DNA from: Ovis canadensis
Taxonomy: Eukaryota > Chordata > Mammalia > Artiodactyla > Bovidae
Reading direction: 5' to 3'
DNA: 64,000 bases
Assembly: GCF_042477335.2 (NCBI RefSeq)
Contig: NC_091262.1
Coordinates: 69,798,001 to 69,862,000, forward strand
Shown here: piece after piece, positions 14,684 through 26,150 of the stretch
How the letters are laid out: each line of letters opens with the position of its first letter
Numbering within the stretch: the first letter of the stretch is position 1
Notes under the pieces: model-generated
Seen by the model: the letters and a program-made list of their open reading frames with translations, nothing else
Told to the model about the DNA's origin: nothing
Databases searched by the model: none
Position numbers and translations under genes: made by a program

Positions 14684-14995
14684 CGGGCTTCCTTGATAGC
14701 TCAGTTGGTAAAGAACCTGCCTGCAATGCAGGAGACCCCAGTTTGATTCCTGGATCGGGAAGATCCCCTGGATAAGGGATAGTCTACCCACTCCAGTATT
14801 CTTGGGTTTCCCTTGTGACTCAGCTGATAAAGAATCTGCCTCCAATGTGGGAGACCTGGGTTCAATCCCTGGGTTGGGAAGATCCCCTGGAGAAGAGAAA
14901 GGGTACCCACTCCAGTATTCTGGCCTGGAGAATTCCATGGACTGTATGGTCCATGGGGTCGTAAAGAGTCAGACAGGACTGAGCGACTTTCACTT
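14684..14995 (+). mobile_element. Two Bov-tA SINEs in tandem
   Basis: The first head begins 'gggcttccttgatagctcag' and the second 'gggtttcccttgtgactcag' at about 14805. Both carry 'gggaagatcccctgga'. The second keeps the full tail 'gactgagcgactttcac'. Confidence 0.88.
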
Positions 14996-15014
14996 TAAAG
15001 TCTTCATTGAGTTT

Positions 15015-15158
15015 GTTACAGTATTGCATCTGGTTTATATTTTGGCTTTTTGGCTGTAAGACATGTGGGATCTCAGCTCCCTGACCAAGAACTGAACCTG
15101 CACTCCCTGCATTAGAAGGCAAAGTCTCAACCACTGGACCACCAGGGAAGTCCCTGGA
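15015..15158 (-). mobile_element. CHR-type SINE, reverse
   Basis: 'atgtgggatctcagctccct' followed by 'accactggaccaccagggaa', the reverse of the CHR head. Confidence 0.82.
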
Positions 15159-15159
15159 G

Positions 15160-15920
15160 TTAGAGCTCTTAATTTTCCTATGAGACTGTGAAAAGCATGT
15201 CCCAAGTGAATTAGACATCTTGTTTCCCCCTTGGGGACCAGTAGGTACCCAGGGAAAGTGCATGCACAGAGGAGCTATTCAGCAAGTTTTCCAAGCCGCT
15301 CCATCCACACCACTCAATGCCTCACTTCATTCAGGAGTTCTCCTGGACCTGGGCCTCCCCTGAAAGCTGAGCCCACAGGGCTTTCCTGCTTTCAGGCACT
15401 GATGTCACCGAGAGGCCTGGCGGAGAGACTACCATTCCAGGCTTCTTCAGTTGCCGGAGACAATGCCCAGGTACAGTCACGTGACCCCCAGCCAGCCTCC
15501 ATATGGCTCTCAAGTGTTAGGTAACACCCCTTTTGTCTGAGCTCTGGCAACACATTAGCACACATTGCTCTCTGCAATTTTCTCAGCTCCTACCAACCCG
15601 GAGAGAATTTATCAAAATAGGCGAACTGCACACAGTAGGGGCTACCAGCATGGGAGATAAGGCAGAACAGCCTTATCGCTTACCCACTAGTTAGCCTGAC
15701 ACTTGGCAGAAGTGAAAACAGGCTTGGCTTAACTACAGTGTTAGATGTGGGGCTAGGATGTGTGACCTCCGTCTTGTTAGGAGAGGGTTAGAACTTAAGA
15801 ATTATTAAGAGACTAAGAACATAGGGGGAAAGTAGACTAAAAAAAAAAAAAACAACTTTCAAGCAGTGACGCAAATCCTTTCTGGATTAAGAAGGGAGAC
15901 ATAACTACGTAACTGACACC
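15160..15920. other. CCDC88C intron 2, no gene seen
   Basis: No exon or clear repeat; a short A run at 15839-15852. Confidence 0.5.
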
Positions 15921-15924
15921 AACA

Positions 15925-16115
15925 CTTACCAAGTGGCAGGCACTGTGTTAACTGCTAATACATCACTCATTTCATCCTCACAACCATCTCTTAAGGGAGG
16001 TACTTTCCTGCCCATTTTACAGATGAGGAAACTGACACGGTAGTGATGTGCCCAGCCGCACAGGGCTTGCATGAGACGTAGGGTTTGAACAAGCAGGTTA
16101 CACAGGCTTTTGACA
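15925..16115 (-). repeat. MIR SINE
   Basis: 'aagtggcaggcactgtgtta', 'cattttacagatgaggaaac' and 'agggtttgaac' in reverse MIR order. Confidence 0.82.
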
Positions 16116-16263
16116 CTGGGCTAAAACTTTCTTTTTAAATTGAGGTCCTTTTTACCTAGGGTGAAACGCATGTATCTTAAGTTATAGCTTGATGAGTTTT
16201 GAAAACTGAAATATACCCCAGTCAATACATGGACCATTTCTACCACCCTTAGAAGTTCCCCTG

Positions 16264-16412
16264 TGGACCTCCCGGGTGGTCCAGTGGCTAAGACTCCATG
16301 CTCCCAACGCAGGGGGCTCGGGTTCGACCCTGGGGTCAGGGAACTAGATCTCACATGCCACAACCAAGACCTGGACAAGCCAGCCAAATAAATAAATAAA
16401 TATTAAAGAAAA
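16264..16412 (+). mobile_element. CHR-type SINE
   Basis: 'gacctcccgggtggtccagt', core 'gggttcgaccctggggtcag', end 'gccaaataaataaataaat'. Confidence 0.83.
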
Positions 16413-16429
16413 GAAGTTCCCTTGTGCCC

Positions 16430-18245
16430 CCTTTCCGATCAACCCCTACCTACTTCCAAGAGCAGACAATGCTGATTTGTCGCCTGGAGCAGGGTTATTT
16501 TGATCACCCACTAAGTAAACTGCATACAAGTGGCACCTCTCCCTCCTTATGTCCTTCTAGAAAGCCACCCAGCTTCCCCACTGCTCTCTTTCTTGGTGCC
16601 TAACTCTGGCCAGAGGACCCAGAACCATTGCTTGAGGCCTGAGAAGCTGCAAACATACCAGTTCTCACTTGCAGGACCATTACCATGGCACATCACAGGG
16701 GAGAAAGGAACACAGAAAATTGTCAAGGGGAAGGGAGAAGCCCTTCAAACTGCATTTAGCTTCGGGGCCAAGTGTGAACAAGTGATGAGCTGGCATTTCT
16801 CAAAGGAATGGTCCAACAGGCTTTCCTGATTTACAAGCAAGTGGTAAACGCTTCAGGAATTCCAAAGGTCAGGGAAGAAAGAGAAACAGTCCCAGGGCTT
16901 TTGTTCTCCACCTCGCCTGGGTGTAAAACCCTGATGAAAAAGCCGGGGATACTGCTGGTTTTTTTAATTAAACAGGACAGGTTGAAATTTCACTGGTTGT
17001 TGCACCAATTGGAATCCAGCAATTTTGGGGGGTCTAGCAGGATGAGGAGGGGAAATAGATGCCAGAACTTGAATATGCCATGAGACAACCCCAGGAAAAC
17101 TCCTTCTTGTGAACCAAGAAGTACTGCCAAGCTGACAAGAGAGTCGTCATTTTAGAATCTAATCAAACTCAAAACAGGTAACATTGGTAGCGTCTTAAAA
17201 AACATTAAGACTGAGATGTCTCTGCCACAGCATGACATCAAGTAACTTATTATGCCACAGGAGCAATGACCTCAGGAAATTGTTTAAAATAGATCTTTGT
17301 AGGTAGATCTATTTAAACCTCTTTCGGAATATACCAAAGCTGACTGCTCCTCCTCCCACAGGGGGCCACAAATGCAGCTGATTCTCATCAGCTAATAAGT
17401 TCCTGGCTCAAGATGACAACTTGCTTAGTTGCAGGTGAGTAGGTGAGCACAGGGGCCTGATCCACAGAGAACATTTGCTCCAAGTGCCTGTGAATCATAC
17501 AGACACTCAGTTCCGATACGTTCCCTGCACTTTCTGAGTTAAAAACAGAACGCAGTGGCAGGAGGCAACACCTACTTGTGGCAGGCTGTCAATCAGACAG
17601 GCGCGGCAGAATGCAGCAACAGGAAAGGATGCGGTCAAACATGCTAGCAGGTGTAACCTCCACCAAAACTCCGTTTAAACCCATGCCTCAAGACAAACAG
17701 CACCAAAGCATCCTGGCTCCCCAGGCCCCTCCCAACACAGTGACTTTTCAATCCAGTTTATAAGAAGGAACCTTAACCAATTGCACTTGCTCTGGGGCAA
17801 CTGGAAACACAAGATGAAAGAGAGGCAGAAACACAGGCATCCTGACCTCGAATGAAACTTTATAGTCACTCGCGGATGCTCTGGTCCCACCCGACACTTC
17901 CTGTAACCAGACACTCTCCGTTACAGCTCCTTGCCCCCCAAAAGAAAGGTTTGTTTTTCTTTTTTTTCCTTGTCATTGTCAAACAACACTTAAGTCCCTG
18001 AGTTCCAAGTCAATTGCAACATGTGGATGACAGTCACTCAATTTCAAATTCCTTTCACCAAACATCTGACCAAACCACTGTCCTGGAGTTCTTCACACCC
18101 AACAAACCAGGAAAAGACACCATTAATACCGAAATACCAGTGGGCCCACATGCAGAGAACACTGCAACTTCACATTCCATTTCTACAACCGTAAATTCGA
18201 CTTTCCGAGGCATCATTCCTTCCTTGCTCCCGGAAGGTAACTCAC
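16430..18245. other. CCDC88C intron 2, unique sequence next to exon 2
   Basis: This 1.8-kb stretch is largely free of SINEs and LINEs, in contrast to the rest of the intron. It holds a long inverted repeat at 17282-17318. No exon is seen. Its repeat-poor character next to the promoter would fit regulatory sequence, but that is inference. Confidence 0.5.
17282..17318. repeat. Inverted repeat (hairpin-forming)
   Basis: Left arm gtttaaaatagatct and right arm agatctatttaaac pair over about 14 bp with one bulged A, around an 8-base loop (ttgtaggt). It may be a relic of a small DNA transposon or chance. Confidence 0.7.
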
Positions 18246-18346
18246 ATTTGCAACATGATTTGGTTCAGAAAGATGCCATCCGCTAAATCCATGTACATGG
18301 TCAGGTTGTCCTGGTTGCCGCTTCCGAATGGGCCAAAAGTTTTCAC
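18246..18346 (-). CDS. CCDC88C: CCDC88C coding exon 2 (residues 21-53, split codon 54)
   Basis: This 101-bp exon has a pyrimidine-rich acceptor ending GCAG and a GTGAGT donor. It encodes [33 protein letters not shown] plus the first two bases of an Ile codon that is completed in exon 3. The residues follow directly on the Trp ending exon 1. I recall LVDG in human Daple where LADG is seen here, a conservative Val-to-Ala change in the HOOK-like domain. The phase (0 in, 2 out) matches both neighbouring exons. Confidence 0.95.
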
Positions 18347-18829
18347 CTGCGGGGAGGGGAACGCGGAGAGTAAGGCAGTAAAAGTCACCCCCACGTGCTC
18401 AGTCTAAAGCTCTCCAGGCGGGCAGAGCCCCTAGGGGCAGAAGGGAGTCACCCACGGCCACCTACCCTTCCACAGCACGCTTCTCCCGGGCCTCGATCCC
18501 CCTCCCCGTGCCAGGCAACAGAAGAGAGACAGCAGAAAGAAAACTTCCTAGCCACTTTTTTGCGGCGTCTCAGAGCGGAAAGAAAATAAAATAAAGGGTA
18601 CTTTTCAACAAATTTCTCACGTCTCAGATCTATTGGAAATCACAGCGCCCACCCTAGCCTGTACACGTTCTTACTGGAAACCCCCTAATCTCCACTGCTC
18701 TCCACCCGCTGGCCTCAGGGGTTCAGAAACTACATGAGGATATCTTAGGGGAGTGGGTCCTTTTTCCAAGCGGTCAAGCCATGCGCCCAGGGTGACCACT
18801 AGGACCCTGTCGCTCCAGGGCCGCCGGCC

Positions 18830-19930
18830 CAACGCCCTGGCGGGAACAGGTGTACCCGCTCAGCACCCCCGCCCGGCCGAGAGCGAGGCGGGGTCCTGCA
18901 CCCGGCGCGCCGTCTCCAGAGTTGGAAATAACCCCAGACCCCGGGACACTGACCCCGACCCTGGCTGGGGGTGGGGGGTGGGGGGCGGAGGGCACTTGAT
19001 GAGTCCTCTGGGTCTAGGGGCTAGCCGGGGCCCCGGCTGGGTCGGGTTTAACTGCGATCGCCAGCGGGCGGGAGAGGAGCCGGTGCCCCAACAATGGGGC
19101 GGGGAGCCAGGCACACTCACCCAGGTCACCAGCGGGCTCTGCAGGAAGAGCTCCATGAGCTCCGAGACCGTCACGTCCATGCTGAGGCTGCGCCCGCCGG
19201 CTCCGCGCCCCGCGTCCCCGTCCCCCGCGCCCAGGCACAAAGCGGCTCTGGCAGCGACCGGCGGGCGCGGGGCTGCGGCGGCTCGCGCCCGGGAGACAAA
19301 GGCGGGGCGCGAGCCCACGTTCCGCGGCTTCGGCGGCCCCGCGCCCCGCCCGGGGCTGGGGGAAGGGGAGGGCCCGCCGCTCGGGGAGGAACAATGCGGG
19401 CGGCGGCCCCGCCCCTTGGCGGCCCTGGGCGATCGGCGCGCCGCCTCGCGGTGCTGGAGCAGGGAGTCCCGGCGCGGGCGCGGCGGCGCGGGGGCGCCGG
19501 GAGGGGGCAGCGGCCCGCACGTGTGCAGGGGGAGGGGGCGTCCCGGCCGCCCGCACGTGGGGCTGCCGCCGCGCGCAGATGCAGAGAGCGCTGCCTCGGC
19601 GGGCTTGGGGCCCCAACACGTGGCTCCTCGCTGCGCGCGTGCGTCGGCCACCAGCCCGGGAGCCCGTTGCGGGCCCGAGAGCAAGAGAGCGTGGGTCCCG
19701 GCCTCTGCCTCCCCGGGTGCGCGCGTGGGAGACCGAAGGAGAGCAGAGCGCGCTGCCCACCCAGGTCAATTCGGGCACACCGCACGCTGGAGGCCCAGCG
19801 GAGCCCACCACCGCCAGGCTGCCGGCCCCCAGGCAGGTGCAGCCCATCGGCCGCGCGGAGCCTCCCAGGTGCCGCCGAGGCCCCGCTCGGCTCCGTGACG
19901 ACAGGCCCAAGCCCTCCAGCCTCAGGTGCT
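18830..19930 (-). promoter_or_regulatory. CCDC88C: CpG-island promoter of CCDC88C
   Basis: About 1.1 kb of very GC- and CpG-rich sequence spans exon 1, the start of intron 1 and the upstream flank. It is unlike the AT-rich surroundings. It has GC boxes (for example CCCCGCCCC near 19407) and three CACGTG E-boxes at 19518, 19554 and 19617. No TATA box is placed convincingly. This is typical of a broad housekeeping-type promoter. The transcription start cannot be fixed by eye. Long open frames on both strands here come from the lack of AT-rich stop codons and are not taken as genes. Confidence 0.8.
19121..19180 (-). CDS. CCDC88C: CCDC88C coding exon 1 (residues 1-20)
   Basis: Sixty coding bases give MDVTVSELMELF followed by LQSPLVTW, then a strong GTGAGT donor after a complete codon. 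The ATG has A at -3 and G at +4, a good Kozak context, and matches the known Daple start. I recall Leu at residue 9 in the human protein where this sequence has Met. The exon sits inside a CpG island. The frame stays open upstream to 19684 (see findings), but the known start is preferred. Residues 1-20 begin the HOOK-like domain. Confidence 0.93.
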
Positions 19931-20610
19931 GGGGTCGGCCTCGTGGGCAGGTGGGGCGCAGGCCCGGAAGTCAGAGGAGGAAAGTTGGTGCTGAGTTTAA
20001 GCCGTAGGAGCGCGACCTCTTGCGCCCACCTTACCACCTCCCAGGCTGCTAGACTTTTAGAAGTTCCCGCAGAAAAACTGGTGTTGTGGCCGCCCCGACC
20101 TGGACCCGGCCCAACTGGGACACCCCCTCCCTCCAACCCCAACACCACCGCCGCTTTGCCAAGAGTGAAGCCAGATTCCGGATTCCTACCTGGAGGACGT
20201 AGCGGCAGCTTGGTGGTAGGCGACAGGAAAGAGGACAAGTACCCCAGCTGGATGGAAAGCCAGCCCTGGGCCCAGACCCACAACCTCTCTGCTGAGACAG
20301 CTGCGGTGGATCGGGCGGTCTCTACCTCACCTTGGGCCGGTAATAATTTCACACTACGATTCAGTCATTGTTCAAAACATTTTACACAGTTAAACTAGTC
20401 GAATCCTCAGGAGTTTCCCAGGTGAGCCCACCGATGCTGTATTGGCCTGAAAGCGCCTAGCATAATCGGTGGCAAGTATACAGTAGGCGCTAAATGGCTG
20501 CTGGTTTGCATGTGAAAGTTGACTCTGTCAAGCGTTGGGGCTGCGGCATCTGCCGGTGAAATGTGGAATTGCAGCCGAGTTCCGTGGTACTTGAGCGGGT
20601 GAGGGGGTGA
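19931..20610. other. CCDC88C upstream flank, no gene seen
   Basis: GC content falls away from the CpG island. About 20340-20500 ('tatacagtaggcgctaaatg') looks like an old MIR/L2-type fragment. Confidence 0.5.
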
Positions 20611-20617
20611 GATTGTG

Positions 20618-20915
20618 GCCCTGCCAGGCTCCTCTGTCCATGGAAATTCCCAAGAATGCTGGAGTTGGTTGCATGTTTCCTCCTCCAGGAGGAAATCTTT
20701 CTGGGTCTCCTGCTTTGGCAGGCAGATATTTTACCACTGAGCCACCCGGGAAGTCAGCCAAGTCAACTGCTGGTGCTGCTGCTAAGTCGCTTCAGTCGTG
20801 TCCGACTCTGTGCGACCCCATAGACGGCAGCCCACCAGGCTTCCCCATCGCTGGGATGCTCCAGGCAAGAACACTACAGTGGGTTGCCATTTCCTTCTCC
20901 AATGCAGGGCATCCC
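20618..20915 (-). mobile_element. Bov-tA and Bov-A2 SINEs, reverse, adjacent
   Basis: At 20618-20757 is a diverged reverse Bov-tA ending 'accactgagccacccgggaa'. At 20772-20915 is a reverse Bov-A2 unit with 'gtcgtgtccgactctgtgcg' and 'gccatttccttctccaatgc'. Confidence 0.85.
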
Positions 20916-20919
20916 TAAA

Positions 20920-21820
20920 AAGAAGTGCCGAATTCAGGATGATGGAAGGGAAAATTGGAGACTGAGAAGAACTAAAATTTCGAGCTTATGTGGTTTCTTT
21001 GTGCACCAGAAATTCAATAATTCCTAATTGCCTATATCATGAAATCAGTTGGAAAATAGATAAAATATGTATTTATGCCCACCTCTGTTTAAAAGGCCCC
21101 TGTTCTGTGCGGCTGGGATTTTTTTTTTTTCATATTGATCCCAGCTATTCTGGAAAGACAAGGAGGCGATCTTTAAAATTATTAGATAAGCATAATCTTT
21201 CACACTAGGAAATACATTTGACAAATGCTTTTCTGACAGTTGTTGCTGAGGACACCGACACCTCCTGGGCCACAAATATGTCAGGAATTTCTGTTTGGGG
21301 GTCAGTTAGCTGCTGTGTTGATTCATTGTCATTGATGTATCCGCAGTTCATTGGCTCAACCCCATTTTATTCCGTTGGGAGCCAGCTGACTGAGCATCCT
21401 TGTTTCCTGGGGGGGCAGGGTGTCAGGTAAACTGGATGGTGCCCAGGTTGCAGGAGTGGAAGGCTTCACAGGGTTGGATGAGCTGGACAAGGCACTTCCT
21501 AGAAACCCTCTCACTCCGTAAGATCAGAGTAAGGAGTTTCCTGGGTGACTTTACAGGGTAATTTTGAAGTTCAGGTGATGGGGTGTAAAAAGGTCTATAA
21601 AGGAATCTTCCTCACTGTCTCCTCCTCATCTGTTGCCACTCCCCCCCGCCACCCCCATCTGCCATTATTTTAATAAGAATTGTTTCCCTTATGTCTCCAT
21701 CGAGTTGGCCATAAACTTCAGGAAGCAAACACACAAACCGTCTATTAACCACTAAGCAGTAACCCTCCGTCCCCTGTCCATCCAGACCAACCCTTGAGTT
21801 TCACTCTTATCTGAAACTTA
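20920..21820. other. Intergenic, no gene or clear repeat
   Basis: No recognised coding or RNA gene; a short T run is at 21119-21130. Confidence 0.5.
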
Positions 21821-21824
21821 ACTG

Positions 21825-22090
21825 CTGCTGCTGTTAAGTCGCTTCAGTCACATCCGACTCTGTGCGACCCCACAGACGGCAGCCCACCAGGATCCCCCGT
21901 CCCTGGCATTCTCCAGGCAACAACGCTGGAGTGGGTTGCCATTTCCATCTCCAATGCATGAAAGTGAAGTTGCTCAGTCGTGTCTGACTCTTAGCGACCC
22001 CAGGGACTGCAGCCCACCAGGCTCCTCCGTCCATGGGATTTTCCAGGCAACAGTACTGGGGTGGTTTGCCACTGCCTTTTCCAGAGACTT
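21825..22090 (-). mobile_element. Bov-A2 SINE, reverse
   Basis: Two reverse Bov-A monomers: 'gctgctgttaagtcgcttca', the linker 'atgaaagtgaagttgctcag', and the end 'tttgccactgccttttccag'. Confidence 0.9.
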
Positions 22091-22374
22091 AACTATTTAT
22101 TTACAATTTTTTCCTTGTTGATTTCTGCATGAAAAGTAATTGCTTTGTGCATTGCTTCCTAGACAGAAGCAGTACTTTAATTATGTTGTTCATTCCGATA
22201 AAGAAATTTTCTCCCTTTCTCAGAAAATGCTGGCTCAGCTGTGTAACCTAATGGCATCTCTGTAATTTGATAGGAGTTTTAAATAATTCGTACAACTTTA
22301 AGGAGGGGGGAGTGGCTATTTGTTAATGTCTTTGTAATTAACTTGTTATAAGGAGCATGTATTAATTTCATAAT

Positions 22375-24865
22375 TAAATGTTTGTGTTAAAATACACATC
22401 ACATAAAATTTACCATCTTAACATTTTTAAGTGTACAGTTCAATAGCATTAAGTACACTCACTTCATTGTGCAGTCCTTGACACCATCCATCCCTGTAAC
22501 TCTTTTCATCTTGTAAACCTGACAATACCTATAACTTTCCATTCTTCCCTGCTCTGGCCTCTGGCAAGCCTAATTCTATTTTCTGTCTTTATTATTTTGA
22601 CTACTCTAAGTGGAATCATACAGTATTTGTCTTTTTGTAACTGGATTATTTCACTCAGTATCATGTCCTTAAGATTCACAGAATACCTTTCCTTTCTTAA
22701 AGCTGAATAATACTTGTGTGTGTGTGTTGAATTTTGCTTATCCATTCATCAGTGGATGGACTTTTGCGTTGCTTCCATGTTTTCGCTATTGTGAATAATG
22801 CTACTGTGAATATGGGTGTACAGGTATCTCTGTAAGACCCTGCTTCTGATTCTTTTGGATACATAGCCGCAAGTGGGATTGCTTCATCATTTGCTTAATC
22901 TATATTTTGTTGGAACCTCTGTACTATTTTGCATAGTGGCTCTCCCAGTTTACGGTCCCACGAACTGTGCATGAGGGTCCTTTTCTTCACATCTTTGCCA
23001 CCATTTGTTATCTCTTATCTTTCTAAGTTTCACCATTCTAACAGGTGTGATGTGATCACTTGGGTATTTTATTTCCTTTTCCCTAATGATGATAGTGATG
23101 TTGACTATCTTTTCATGTACCTGTTGGCTATTCATATATCTTCTTTGGAAAAATGTCTGTTCAAGTCCTTTGCCCATTTTTAAAATTGGATTATGTGTTG
23201 CTTTTTCCTGTGAGTTGTGTGAGTTTATATATATATATGGTTTTAACCCCATTATCAGATATATTGTTAGCAAGCATTTTCTCCCATTCTATAGGTTGCC
23301 TTTCATCTTGTTGATTTTCTTTACTGTGCCAAACCTTTTTAGCCTGAATTTTACTTTTTGTTGCCTTTGCTTTTGGTATCAGATCTAGAGAATCATGGCC
23401 AAGACTGATGTCAAGAACCATACATGGCAACATTTTCTTCTGAGAATCTTTTTGTTTTCAGGTGTTACATTCAACTAAATCTATTCTGAGTTAGTTTGTG
23501 TGGATGGTGTAAGAGAGGAGTTTAGTTTCATTCTTTCGCATGTAGCTGTTCAGTTTTCCTGACACCATTTATTGAAGAGGCCAACCTTTCCTCATTGCAT
23601 ATTTTTGGCTCCTTTGTCATAAAATAATAGACCAAATATGGGTGGGTTTATCTCTGCACTCTCCATTCTGTTGCATTGACATATGTGATGTTTTTATTCA
23701 ATACCATTCTATTTTGATTACTACAGCATTGTAATATAGTTTGAAATCTGGAAGCATCATGCCTCCAGCTCTGTTGTTCTTTCTCAAGATTGCTTTAACT
23801 ATTCATGGTCTTCGTAGTTTCATATAAATTTTAGAAACTTTTCCTGTGGAAAGTGCCTTTGGAATTTTGACAGGCGTTCCATTCAGTCTGTTCATTGCTT
23901 TGGGTAGTTTGGACATTTAAACAATATTAAATCTTCCAATCCATGAATATGGAATATCTTTCCATTTTATTTGTATCTTTGATTTCCCTCATCAATGTCT
24001 TAATAGTTTTCAGCATATAGGTCTTTCGCTTCCTTGGTTAAATTTATTCCTAAGTATTTTTTTTCTTTGGTTGCAGTTTTAAATGGGATTATTGCCTTAA
24101 TTTATCTTTCTGATAGTTATTGAGGTGTCGAAACGCAACGATTTTTATTTATTCTGTATCCTGCAACTTCACTGAGTTTATTTATTGTTTTAATACTCTT
24201 TTGGTGGGATCTTTTGGATTGTCTATGTATGTCATCTGCCAACAGTAATGGTTTTACTTCTTCCTTTCTGATTTGGATACCTTTTTCTTTTTCTTGCCTA
24301 ATTGTCCTGGCTAGGACTTCTAATACCATGTTGAAAAAAAAGTGGTGAGAAAAGGCATCTCCTTGCTCATCTTTGGGGGAAAGCTTTCAGCTTTTCACCA
24401 TTGAGTATGACATTAGTTGTGGTCTTGTCATTGTGCTTGGTCAAATCTGGTTCTTTGCAACCCCATGGACTGTGGCCCGCCAAGCTCCTCTGTCCATGGG
24501 ATTTCCCGGCAGGAATACTGGAGTGGGGTGCCGTTTCCTCCTCCAGGGGAAGGATCTCTTGTGTCTCCCGCATTGGCAGGCAGATTCTTTCCCACTAGCG
24601 CCACCTGGGAAGCCCAGCCTTGTCATAGGTGGCCTTTATTATGTTGAGGGTTATTTCCTCTCTACCCTCTTTGTTGAGAGTGTTTTCATAAACAGATGTT
24701 GAATTTTGTCAAATGCTTTTTCTGAGCATATGATTTTGATCCTTCATTTTGTTAATGCGGCATATCACACTCATTGATTTGCAGACGCTGAACCGTGATT
24801 GCACCCCTGGAATGACCCCACTCAGTAATGGATATGATCCTCCCTTTGTTTCCTTGTGAGAACTC
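22375..24865 (-). mobile_element. Old L1 (L1M type), 3' UTR and part of ORF2, reverse
   Basis: Read on the minus strand this is L1 3' sequence. The plus strand shows the familiar reversed text 'aatacacatcacataaaatt', 'tggaatcatacagtatttgt' and 'tggacttttgcgttgcttcc', up to 'tcttgcctaattgtcctggc'. ORF2 is broken by many stops. A younger SINE sits at 24440-24620. A further old L1 piece out of order follows at about 24865-25020. Confidence 0.85.
24440..24622 (-). mobile_element. Bov-tA SINE, reverse, inside L1
   Basis: 'ggtcaaatctggttctttgc', 'gaatactggagtggggtgcc', end 'gcgccacctgggaagccc'. It interrupts the old L1. Confidence 0.85.
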
Positions 24866-25019
24866 CATGGTTTTAGCTCTTACACTGAAGGCTTCAATCC
24901 AGTGTGAGTACATTTTTGTATGAGGTGAGGCACAGTTTCATTCTTTAGCATGTGGCTATGTGTCATTTCAGCATGAGTTGTTGAAAAGACTATCCTTTTC
25001 CCACTGAGTGATCTTGATG

Positions 25020-25490
25020 TCTGTATTAATCAAGGTTCTTCAGAGATCCAAACCAATAAGATGTGTGTGTGTCTACTTATGTCTGTCTGTAGTATATAGA
25101 GAGACAAGGTGGGGAGAGAGAAAGGGAGAGAGAGATTTAAGGAATCGGCACATGCAGTTTGGGGGCCGGCAAGCCCAAATCTTCAGGGCGGACCCACAGA
25201 CTTGAGACTCAAAGGAGTGTTGATGTGGCAGCCCGGGTCCCAAGACAGGCTGGAGGCAGAACTCCCTCTTCCTTGGAGGACCTCAGTCTGTTCTCTTCAG
25301 GGCTTCAACTCGTTGGATCAATCCCACCCACACTGTAGAAGGTAATCTGCTTTACTCAGAGTCAACTGATTTAAATATTAATCTCATCTAAAAAATATCA
25401 TTGCAGCAACATTCAGACATTTCATGAAATCTCTGAGTACTTTGGCCTAGCTCAGTGGACACATACAATTAACCATCACAAATGTAAGTC
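25020..25490. repeat. Old eutherian interspersed repeat, family not assigned
   Basis: The order 'aatcaaggttcttcagagat', a tg/ag-rich stretch, 'ggcagaactccctcttcctt', 'aatctgctttactcagagtc', 'ttaaccatcaca' is a well-known dispersed pattern. I do not commit to a family name. Confidence 0.55.
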
Positions 25491-25819
25491 TTATCAATTT
25501 GGTGCCCAGACACATCTCCTTAAACCACGCTTGATCTCTGAATAAAGACAATACCTAACATGCTAACAGGCACTCTGCATACAATCAAAAATGTACTATT
25601 TCCCCAGAAGAGGATGCAGAATTCTTGGGTGATATTCACTCTTCTCCTTGAAATCCTGTAACTTAAATACTATGATGCAAAAAAAAAAAAGAAAAAAAAA
25701 AACAACACTATGATGCAGTTAACAACACTTAAAAGTCAGAATATCTTATGTGATAAGGAAATAACAAAAGGGAAAACACAGATAGTTGTGACATATATAC
25801 ACACACACACACACAAACA

Positions 25820-26052
25820 TTGTTGTTCAGTTGCTCAGTCATGTCCAACTCTTTGCCACCTCATGGACTACGTGCAGCATTCCAGGGTTCCCTATCCTCC
25901 ACTGCCTCCCAGAGTTTGCTCAAGCTCATGTCCACTGAGTCAGTGATGCCATCCAGCCATCTCATTCTCTGTTGTCCCTTTCTCCTTCCGCCCTCAATCT
26001 TTCCTAGCATCAGAGTCTTTTCCAATGAGTCGGCTCTTTGCAGTTAGCCAGT
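25820..26052 (-). mobile_element. BovB LINE 3' end, reverse
   Basis: 'tgttgttcagttgctcagtc' through 'agtcggctctttgcagt', the reverse of the BovB terminus. It is flanked by CA-rich simple repeats. Confidence 0.88.
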
Positions 26053-26059
26053 ACACACA

Positions 26060-26150
26060 CCAACACACATATGTCTACGTATACATATACATGTATATTA
26101 TATATGTGTGTGTGTATACACACAAACATAACACACACACGGATACGCAC
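26060..26150. repeat. Mixed TA/TG/CA simple repeat
   Basis: Alternating purine-pyrimidine stretch with runs of ac, at and tg. Confidence 0.8.

Noticed and set aside
18753..20398. Long open frames (up to 434 codons) on both strands in the GC-rich block
   Set aside because: They overlap each other in several frames, are low-complexity Arg/Pro/Ala/Gly-rich, and result from scarce AT-rich stops in a CpG island. Only the CCDC88C exon 1 frame is supported.
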